Positions 7,713-16,500 of a stretch of 64,000 bases of DNA are shown one piece after another. A program made the translations under genes and the position numbers. The notes beneath the pieces are model-generated. The model was not told where the DNA came from. It was given only the letters and a program-made list of their open reading frames with translations, and did no database searches. Origin of the DNA: Pseudobdellovibrionaceae bacterium (GTDB lineage Bacteria; Bdellovibrionota; Bdellovibrionia; Bdellovibrionales; Bdellovibrionaceae); NCBI GenBank assembly GCA_019637915.1, contig JAHBUV010000001.1:3132565-3196564 (forward strand), given 5' to 3'. The first letter of the stretch is position 1, and every line of letters starts with the position of its first letter.

Positions 7713-8781
7713 ATCTCACTTCCATGCTGGAATAAAAAAGTCTTTGATCGCCGTTGAACGAGGTCGCCCCTTCGTGTTCGAAGCGGTACTGGATCCATTG
7801 GCCGTACCAAAACAGGCCTAAACGCGAATTCCCGCCGGTGCGGATCACGCCCCCCACCGAGCCGTCCAAGGCCACGCCCGGCGACACCTTGAAACGGCTG
7901 GCGTTCGACGAGGCGCTGGCGACGGGGTGCTGGTAGCGCATCTGCCACTCGACGCGCACGTCTTCGGACACCGGGACGAAACGCTCGACACCGACCGTGA
8001 GCAAGGTCAGGCTGTTGGATTTGATGTCGATCACGGCGTCCACGGGATCGCGGTCCATGAAGGGCACCATGTGGTGCTGCAGGCCGAATCTCCACGCCCA
8101 GTCGGAATTCGTGGAGGAACGGTACAAAGCCTCGGTGGTGATGTGGCGCCAGTTGTAAGCGCCGTTCGTGATGACCACGGAGTCCGAGGAGTTCATTTTC
8201 CCGGGAGTGTCCTTGTAGGTCAGATCCAGCCCCCAGTGCGACAGCCAAAATCCGCCCCGCCACAGCCAGTTCGGGCCCTGGATATTCTGAAAGCGCGCCG
8301 TCCCCAGGTCGGGAACGCTTTGCTCCTGCGATTGGAAGTTGAGTCCTGTGCCGAACCACAGCCAGGCTTGCACGGCCGGAGCGGGAGTCAGAGCGCGCGG
8401 AGCTTCCCCCGGCACCGCCGGGGCGGCCGCCTCCGGCGCGGGGATCAACGACGGCGGCGCGGATTTTTTTCGAGGCTCCGGAGAAAGGGGCGCCCCTTCA
8501 TGTCGGCTGGCGACCGCGGGCTTGGCCGTCGTCGCGAGGGACTCGGCTTTCACCGTGACCCGTGCGGAAGCGCCCGTCTCGCTTTTCGCGGGAGCGGAGA
8601 GGTCCTCGCGGGACTCTTGCGCCGGCCCGCGCGGATGGTCCTCGCGAGGGGTCGTGACGTCGGCTGAGTCTTGCGGGGATCCGTGGAAAAGAGAAATCCA
8701 CGCCGCGCCCACGGCGAGCAAAACGAGAAACAACAAAAAGAATTGTTTGGGATCGCGGGGCAAAAATCCTCTTTTCTCCAC
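7696..8781 (-). CDS. Envelope protein: TM anchor, Pro/Ala linker and outer-membrane-barrel-like C-terminus
   Basis: A 361-residue protein starting at GTG (8781). One transmembrane or uncleaved signal segment (FFLLFLVLLAVGAAWISLF) is followed by about 100 residues rich in Pro, Ala, Ser and Glu, then about 230 residues with alternating aromatic/hydrophobic strands and the terminal sequence EVRYGFEF, which ends in the Phe typical of outer-membrane beta-barrels. It could therefore bridge inner and outer membranes, in the manner of TonB-like or linker proteins joined to a barrel, but no family is recognised. It is the first gene of the fibre cassette. Upstream lies an AT-richer segment but no strong Shine-Dalgarno. 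Confidence 0.7.
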   Translation of the reverse strand: MEKRGFLPRDPKQFFLLFLVLLAVGAAWISLFHGSPQDSADVTTPREDHPRGPAQESREDLSAPAKSETGASARVTVKAESLATTAKPAVASRHEGAPLSPEPRKKSAPPSLIPAPEAAAPAVPGEAPRALTPAPAVQAWLWFGTGLNFQSQEQSVPDLGTARFQNIQGPNWLWRGGFWLSHWGLDLTYKDTPGKMNSSDSVVITNGAYNWRHITTEALYRSSTNSDWAWRFGLQHHMVPFMDRDPVDAVIDIKSNSLTLLTVGVERFVPVSEDVRVEWQMRYQHPVASASSNASRFKVSPGVALDGSVGGVIRTGGNSRLGLFWYGQWIQYRFEHEGATSFNGDQRLFYSSMEVRYGFEF

Positions 8782-8951
8782 TCACTTTTATCGGAGGAAG
8801 GGCCCGCGTCTGAAAGGTCACAACGAATTCTCTTGGGTGCCGGCCGTGAAAACTGGACGGCCAGCACCCCCCTCGATCACGGGTGATTGAGTGGATTCCT
8901 CGGATTCGCGGGCCGGACATCGCGGGATGAATCCGGAAGAAACGCCGGAGT

Positions 8952-9485
8952 TCAACCGCCGTGGATCTGTCCCTTGTTCACGCGGCGGATGGTGAGTTCA
9001 TCCCCCTTCAGGTCGAAAAGCACGCGATAACCGTCATTGAGGCGCACCGAGTAGCTGTCCTGTCCGAACTGATTCAGTTTCTCGAAATTCCAGCGGCCGC
9101 GGTTGGCGCGGATTTGCGTCATGCCGCCGGGTTGCAGGGCGGTCGCCAGGAACTCATCCACCTTCTGGCGCAAATGGCCGGGCAGATCATTGATCTCTTT
9201 CCGGGCGCGATGATGCACGTCCAGGCGGCTTGTGGAGGGGACGAAGGCGCTCGGTGGCGTCGCGGCCGCGGCGCCGGACACGCGGTATTTGGACGTCAGT
9301 CTTTGCAGGTCGGCTTCGGCCACGGCGCCTTTCGAACGCTCGTTCAATGCGGCGTACTCGCGCCAGAAATCCATGTTCGAACTGAGCTTCGGATCGCGCA
9401 AAGCCTCCGCCAGCAGGCAGTTGTTTTTCGCCCGCCCCTCCAGGGAGATCAGCAGAATCAGGATGAACAGCCACTCAAAGCGCAC
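8952..9485 (-). CDS. Exported protein with C-terminal RelE/ParE-like domain
   Basis: A 177-residue protein with an N-terminal signal or anchor sequence (FEWLFILILLISLEGRA). Residues about 88-177 look like a RelE/ParE fold: an amphipathic helix pair (HHRARKEINDLPGHLRQKV), then KLNQF...YSVRLNDGYRVLFDLKGDELTIRRV, the strand pattern that ends canonical RelE/YoeB/ParE toxins. Known members are cytoplasmic ribosome-dependent RNases or gyrase poisons paired with small antitoxins; no antitoxin is adjacent here, and the signal peptide implies export. The GTG start lies inside the last codons of the upstream gene (GTGCGCTTTGA overlap), so translation is coupled. A non-toxin scaffold use of the fold is also possible. 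Confidence 0.65.
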   Translation of the reverse strand: MRFEWLFILILLISLEGRAKNNCLLAEALRDPKLSSNMDFWREYAALNERSKGAVAEADLQRLTSKYRVSGAAAATPPSAFVPSTSRLDVHHRARKEINDLPGHLRQKVDEFLATALQPGGMTQIRANRGRWNFEKLNQFGQDSYSVRLNDGYRVLFDLKGDELTIRRVNKGQIHGG

Positions 9486-10449
9486 AGCGAATCACCTCAT
9501 CTGTCCACTGCGCCTTGTTCGGGATGCGCAGCCCGGATTTTTCCAGCTGGCCCAGGTTTTTCAGCATCGCCACGGTGGATCTCAATTTCAAGGTCAGGGC
9601 GGGCAGCGTCTTCGCCAGACCGACTCCCCCCAGGGCGGCTTGCGCGCCCTCCATCACCAAGCTGCCGCTGAGGGTGCAGGCGATTTTGGTTTTTTCCTCC
9701 GCCGAGAGCCCTTGAAGATGGGCCCAGGCCCCTTTCAGCTCCTCATGGATGTTCGTGACGAAGTTTTTCAGGGCCAGCATCGATTCTTTGGTCTCTTGCC
9801 AGAGCGCTTTGGGGTTGGTCGCGAGTTTTTTGAAAAAATCCAAAGTGGCGCCGGCCGAGCTTTTGATCCCGCTCCAGGCGTCGGCCCCGCATCGGCCGAT
9901 CTGGCGCAGGATCGATTCCTCCTCGATGTGGGACGCCACCGACGCCAAAGAGCGCGTCGGGCCCACGCGGGGGCCCTCGCAGGCCTCCGCGGCTTCGGCG
10001 GCGGGCAGAAGGAGCCTTGACCGGATCGCGGCCGCCGAGCCCGCCGGGGCGCGCAGCCAGGGGCGCAGGATTTGTTTCAATTCGGGACGGCTCAGTCCCA
10101 GGGCGACCAGGACATAGGCGACATCGCGATGGCGGAAGTGAAAGACGGACAGTCCGAGATCCTTGTCTTCCAGGATCCGGCCCTCCCACGAGGGCGGCAG
10201 GGCCAGCCCCGCCTTCAACGAAAAACTCTTGCTCCAATCGTGATTCACGAACAGCCGGTCGAAGGGAAGCCCCGCCGGCGCGAGGCGGAGATCCGTCACG
10301 GACTCGTAACCGTGGGGTGAAAAACGCTGTGAGATCTCGTGCAGGTCCAGGAAACTCGGCGCCAGGAGGGGAGCGGTCTCGAGAGCGTATTGCCAGGCCC
10401 GGGCCGGCAGGGTGAAAGCGAGAATGACGACCAGAAGGCTCCACTTCAT
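9475..10449 (-). CDS. Exported helical protein, partner of the RelE-like protein
   Basis: About 324 residues with a Sec signal peptide (MKWSLLVVILAFTLPARAW). The N-terminal part is mixed alpha/beta. The C-terminal half is mainly helical, with Trp/Lys-rich helices (LFKK-like DFFKKLATNPKALWQE) and a hydrophobic helix in SAEEKTKIACTLSGSLVMEG followed by a Gly/Ala/Leu-rich segment that could insert into or cross a membrane. No family is recognised with confidence. It overlaps the RelE-like gene by 11 bases and lies 53 bases after the giant lipoprotein gene. An inferred role is carrier, secretion partner or immunity for the RelE-like protein. The start at 10449 is chosen for the signal peptide; the ribosome site is weak. 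Confidence 0.65.
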   Translation of the reverse strand: MKWSLLVVILAFTLPARAWQYALETAPLLAPSFLDLHEISQRFSPHGYESVTDLRLAPAGLPFDRLFVNHDWSKSFSLKAGLALPPSWEGRILEDKDLGLSVFHFRHRDVAYVLVALGLSRPELKQILRPWLRAPAGSAAAIRSRLLLPAAEAAEACEGPRVGPTRSLASVASHIEEESILRQIGRCGADAWSGIKSSAGATLDFFKKLATNPKALWQETKESMLALKNFVTNIHEELKGAWAHLQGLSAEEKTKIACTLSGSLVMEGAQAALGGVGLAKTLPALTLKLRSTVAMLKNLGQLEKSGLRIPNKAQWTDEVIRCAL

Positions 10450-10502
10450 GGCGGGCTTATCGGCGATATGAGGATTCTTTCCGAGTCCAGTCCTGAACCC
10501 GC

Positions 10503-13500
10503 TCACGGATCCAGGTACTCCGCGATGCCCATGAGGCCGTTCTGCTTGTAAATGAACACCACGCTGTTGCGGGCGGCGTCCCACTGCATGCTGTACTTCT
10601 GGCAGGAGATCGAGGGGATCGGCCACGACAGGGCGGTGTCGGAGACGCGGTTCAGATCGTTGTCGAGCACCACCTTGCGGAGCGTGTTGGTGGCGGCGGC
10701 GCAGTAGTAAACGGCTTTTTGATTCGCGTCCTCACGGTAGGCGACGGCGGTGGCGTTGTCGTCGAAGGTCACGCCCTCGACGTTGCTGTCGTACTTCAGC
10801 CTGTACAGGACGTTCTTGTTGTAGAGGGCGGCGAGCCACGAGGACTTGCTGTCGCTGTAGAAGGCCTGCGGGAGGTTCATGCCGACGGCGCTGGCGAAAC
10901 GGCAGGTGTTCGTGGAGGTCCCGAGGGCGCAAACGTTGTTCACGATCTTGTTGGGGCCGGCCGAGGACGCCAGCGGCTCCTGAATCTTGTCGATCAGCCG
11001 GTAAGCCTTCAGCACGACGCCGCGGTAGAGGGGATCGTTGCTGGAGATTTCCGTCGAGTTGTAGTGGTGGCTGACCAGGAGGCGGTTGTTGCCGATCGCC
11101 AAAGGTTTCGGGTAACCGCAGGTCGCCGTTTTTTGCGTCAGGCTGTCATAGCCGATGGTGTTGCAGCCCGTGTTGAAACTGATCGACGAAAGCCCGTCCG
11201 CCGAAGACGGCACCGTGCTGCCGCCGCCGATCCAGGTCTGCCATTTGCCGACGGAACCGATGGCGGACGTGTCGCGCACCAGGCGGCTGATGCGGTAGCC
11301 GCCGGCGTAGTTGAAGACGTCGCCGGTGCCGGGATCGACCACGATGGAGTTCCCTTCGAAGGGTGTGGTCGTGCTGTCGATGTTGTTGGTGGCGATGCCG
11401 GACAGCGAGTTCCCGGCGATCAGATGCACGTTGCCGCCCACGTTGAATTCCCGCAGCGTGCGCGAGAAATCGTCCGTGAAAGCGTAAACGCCCGTGCCGC
11501 GCATGGAGATCGAGGCGAGGTTCGAACCCAGACGCGCCGACAGCGCCGGCGTGCCGGAGGGACTGACCAGAGGCTGGCCGTAGATCGTCTTGATGGTCTT
11601 TTGGGGCGTGACGATGCGGATCGCCCCCCACTCGGAAATGTAGGCCTGGCCGCTTTCATCGACGAAGAGGGAGTCGATGCGGCTCGAGCAGGCGTCGGCG
11701 GTCTGATCATCGGCGCAGAACTGCTGGTTGTCGAGGCCGCTGCCGTAGATGCGCGTCCAGGTGTTGGCGGCGACGCCCTCGTAGCGCCAGACGCCGATGC
11801 GCCGGACCATGTAGATCATGCCGTCCATGCCCGTGGTGAAACGGGCGTAATCGGAGGCGCTGATCACCGGTGGGGCGGTGGACAGGCTTTTGCCGGCGGC
11901 GTCGATCAGGGTGTACTGGAAGCCGGCGGCCGCGGGGATGTTGCAGGTGGCGACGGAGTTGACGGCCGTGAAGATCAGCATGCGGGCCAGGATGTTCCCG
12001 TCCGTGTCGAACTGGACGCCGGTGCTCTCGCGCTGAAAGCAGCCCATCATGTCGACGCCGGTGTAGCCGCTCGAGTTGGTGAGGCTTGTCAGCTTCATGG
12101 TGGTGACGGAGTTGTCGGAGGCGTTCCACGTGCGCAGTTTCCAGGTCGACATCGTGCCGCCGGCCGCGAAATCGGCGCGGTTGGAGAAGAGCAGGTTGCC
12201 GTTCGGCAGCGGCGTGAAACTGCCCAGCGAAACCCAGTAATCGTCGGCGCTGTAGGTGACTTTCAGGGTCTTCGGGTTGGCCACGGTGTCGGCGGTGGCG
12301 CTGCCGGGGCCGATGACGTTCTCGATGGTGTTGGTCTCGAGGTCGATGCGGCGGATCTGGTTGTAGTCGAAGACCCACAGTTTTTGTTTCGGGTAACTGA
12401 AATCGAGGGCGATCTTGACGATGAATCTCGCCGTGGCGCTGCTGACCGGGCCGCCGTTGCCGCTGGGATCGGTGCCGGCGTATTTCAGGAAAACCTTTTT
12501 CAGGCCGTCCTCGGGGTTGATGGTGAGCAGCCCCAGGGATTTATCGACCACGAAGACCACGTTGTCACGGGTGACGGCCAGCTGACCTGGCGAGGTCTGC
12601 ACTTCCGAGGCGACTTGATAGGGGAAGAACACGGCCCCGGTGGCGCTCAGGTTGTTGCCTTCGTCGGTGTTGCCGGCCAGGAAGTTGATCTTGTCGGCGA
12701 CGTTGATCGCCGTGGAGGTGGTGCCGCCGGTCAGACCGTCGTTGTCGCGGGCGCTCAGGCGGATGCGGTAGTAGCCTGCCGTCGGCGCCGAGGCCCAGCG
12801 GTAGCAACCGGTCATCGTGTCGTCCGCCGCGGTGGCGGGGTTGTTGATGGTGCAGGCGGTGCCGTTGGTGGAGGCGTCGCTCAGGCTGCCCGTGATGGTC
12901 GAGTAGTTGGTGTCATCCGTGGTGAATTCGAGTTTGACGCCGCCGCTGGCGAGGTTGTCGTCGGTGATCTGCCACTTGATGAAAACCGGGGCGCCGGAGC
13001 TGATCGTCAGGTCGGCGGCGGTGGGCGGTTGCGCCGGATCGTCGCGTTTGGTGACCAGGAGCTTGTTGACCACCGGGGTTTGCGGCACGGTGTAGGTGAT
13101 CTCCTCCATGTCGCGGTTCAAAGTGCCGTTGCCGCCGTTGCTGAGCGACGAGACGTTGGCGGCCTCGTCCATCACCCACACGAAGAGGCGGTAGTCGTCG
13201 GGCACCAGGGGCAGATTGTAACCGTAAGCGCTCAGGTTCAGCGTCGTCGACGCCGTCTGGCCCGCGCTTTCCACCGAGATCCAGCACGGCGCCGTCGCGG
13301 CGGGATTGGCCGGGGCCGCGTCCACCTGGCGTTTCGTCATCAGGCAGAAATCGGTGATGCGGGTGAGGGAGTCGCTGGCCGAAAGGTCGATGCTGACACG
13401 GGATTTGCGCGCCGGCGAGGTGTCGTTGTTGATCTTGAACTGCCCCGCCGCGAGCGTCGGTTTGCCGGTGTCGCGGATCCAGGTGAAGGAACGGGTGATG

Positions 13501-16500
13501 GACTGCAGGGACGCCTGCTGCTTCAGGGTGATCACGTATTGGCCGTCCGACCCGTTGGCGTAAGGGTAAGTGTAACGACCCGAGGAGCAGGTGAAGGCCG
13601 ACTGGTCGACGACGCCGTTGACTTTGATCTCGATGCCGTAGGCGCTGTCGCAATTTCCCTCGAGGACGATGGAGCCGTCCTGGTTGATGGCGGGCGAGAT
13701 GTTGTCGATGCTCAGGTTCGGCACGCTGGCGTTGCGTTCCCAGACGCCCGTGAGGGTGGTGGAGTTGCCGGCCTTGTCGCTCTGGGTGAATTCGTAGGAG
13801 CGGGCCATGTCCGTGGTCTGGGTCGTCGTGGTGTAGGAGAACGTCCCGCCGACGCTGCAGGTGGCGGAGCCCGTCGTGATCAAGGTTCCCGCGTTGTTTT
13901 TTTCCTTCACGACGAGGGCGTTGTTGTTCGAACTCCCGGTGGCGCAGGTGCCGGAGAAAGTTTCGGCGTTGTTCGCGGTCACCAGGGTGACCGCCGAGGT
14001 GATGCTCATGGACGGCGGGACGACGTCGCGGATCCATTGCGAGGACGTCGACGCCGAATTGCCGACGCTGTCGGTCTGCTTGAAGCTGTAAGTGTAGGCG
14101 CCGTCGGAGGTCTGCGTGGCCACGGTGTAGGACCAGGCCGAGGCCGTGCAAGGCACGCTCGTGCTCTCCGTGACGCTGGCGTTGCGGATGACGGTGATGG
14201 GCAGGCCCGTCTCGCAGGAACCGCCGAAGGTGATGTTGTTGCCGTTCGAGTACTTCGGGTTCGAGGTGATCGTCGTCTGCGTGATGGCCGGCGGCGTTTC
14301 ATCGCGGTAGAAGGTTTTCGTCAGGGTCGTGAGATTGCCGGCCAGGTCGGTCTGCGAGATGGTGATGGGCTTGGCACCGTCCGAAGCGCTGAAGTACAGA
14401 ACTTGCGAATAAGATCCCCCCGCGCACATCTGTGAGGTGGCGCCGACCAGGCCCGCGCCGGTGATGGCGATGTTCAAACCCGTTTCACAGGCCCCCGTCG
14501 CCGTGATCTGGGTGAGGGCCGCCGTTCCGGTGGCGGGTGAAGTCCAGGTGAGGGCCGGTGACTCGGTGTCGCGGATCCAGACGGCGCTGGTGGCGGCGGA
14601 GTTTCCGGCGCCGTCCGTTTGCGTGAAGGTGTAATTGTAAGTGGCGTCCGTGGTTTTGTTGGCGGACCAGGTCCAGGCGCCGGCGCTGCAGGGCACGGAC
14701 GCGTTTTGATCACCTGAAATGACGACGCTCAAGCCGGTTTCGCAGGCCCCGCCGTAAGCGAGGGAGCTGGTGTTGGAGTATTTGGGGCTGCTCTGGGCCG
14801 TTTGCGTCAGGATCGGCGCGGTGTTGTCGCGAAGCAAGGTGAAGCTCAAGGTGGCGGTGTTGCCGACGCCGTCGGTTTCCGTCAGGGTCACGGCCTTGCT
14901 GCCTTCGCCGCTCGTGAGGACGACATCCACCGAGTAACTGCCGGCGACGCAAAGATCGCTTTCGCCGCTGACCAGGCCCGTGCCGCCGGCCACGACGGAA
15001 CGACCCGCCTCGCAGGTCCCGGTGAGGGTCACCGTCGATTGGACGGCCGCGCCGTCCGCCGGCGAGCTTTTCGTCAGCACGGGCGGAGTTTTGTCCAGAG
15101 TCAGGTTCAAATTCAAGGTGCCGCCGTTGCCGGCGCTGTCGGTTTGCGTGAAGGTCAGGGTCTTGGTGCCGTCGGCGCCCGTGAGGGCGAGGGAGAAAGC
15201 GAACGCCCCGGCCGTGCAGCCGGTCGTCTGCGGGGCGGCGATCGCGGTGGAGCTGACCGAAACATCACCGCCGCCGTTTTCGCAGGTTCCGCTCACGCTC
15301 ACTGTGGCGGGCACGATGGCGCCCGCCGAAGGCGAGGACACCGCCAGCACCGGGGGAGAGGTGTCCTTGATGAAGTCGCGATCGACGCTGGTCGCGTTGC
15401 CGGCCGCGTCGGTCTGGGTCGCGACGATGTTTTTGGTCTCGTCGTTGGCCGTGAAGACCGCGTTGAAACTGTAAGCGTTGGCGGCGCAGACGACCGCGCC
15501 CGCGTTGGACAGCCCCGCGCCCGAGAACTCCACGGGCAGCCCGGTCTCGCAAACGCCGCTCAGGGTGACGCCGTTCTGCGCCCGCGTGTTCGCCATCGGG
15601 GAGGCGATCGTCAGGGCCGGCGCGTCCGTGTCCTTGGTCACGTTCAAGGTGAGGGTGGTCGTCACGCTGGCGGCATCCGTTTGTTCGACGACGAAGCTCT
15701 TGGCGCCGTCCGCCCCACTCAAGGTGATGGCGCGGGCGAAGGTGCCGGAGGCGCAGGTGGCGGTCTGCGGGGATGAGTTCACGTCCGCGCCGGTGATGCT
15801 GATGGAACCGCCGGCGTCATCGCAGATGCCGCTCACGGAGAAGGTGGCCGGCACTTCGTCGCCGTCCTCGGGCGTGGTCACGGCCAGGGAGGCGGCGTTG
15901 CTGTCGCGGACGAAATCGCGGTTCGCGGTGGCGGTGTTGCCGGCGCTGTCGGACTGGGTGATGACGATGTTTTTGGCGCCGTCCCCGGCGGAGAAAACGA
16001 GCGAGGCCGAAAACACCCCGGCCGTGCAGGCCGCGGGAACGGGCGCGGCCGCCCCCGTTCCCGAGATGTCGACGTTCTGGCCGCTTTCACAAACACCCGT
16101 GATCAGCACGCCGTTTTTCGCGGAGGTGCCGGCCAGGGGTCCGGTGAAGCTCAAGTTCGGGGGAGTGGTGTCCCTATAAAAGTTGCGGTTCACGGTGGTG
16201 GTGTTGCCGGCCGCGTCGGTCTGCGAAACGGTGATGTTCTTGGCGCCGTCGCCGCCCGTGAAAGTGAGCGCTTGCGAGTAGGCGGACGAGGCGCAGGCCA
16301 CGGTGACCGGGGCGTCGGCGCCACTGCCACCCAAGGTGACGTTGAGACCGGTTTCGCAAGCGCCCGCCACGGTGACGCCGCTTTGCGCCCGCGTGCCCGC
16401 CGCCGGAGACACGATGGTGACGGTCGGCGGGGTGGCGTCGACGGTGAAAGCGCCGGATTCCAGGGAGGCCGTGTTGCCCGCCTCATCCGTCGCGATCAGT

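Noticed and set aside
10719-14435. Very long plus-strand open frame (about 1238 codons) opposite the giant lipoprotein
   Set aside because: It is a shadow of GC-biased third positions in the minus-strand gene: Arg/Val/Gly/Ala-rich without domains, signals or a ribosome site.
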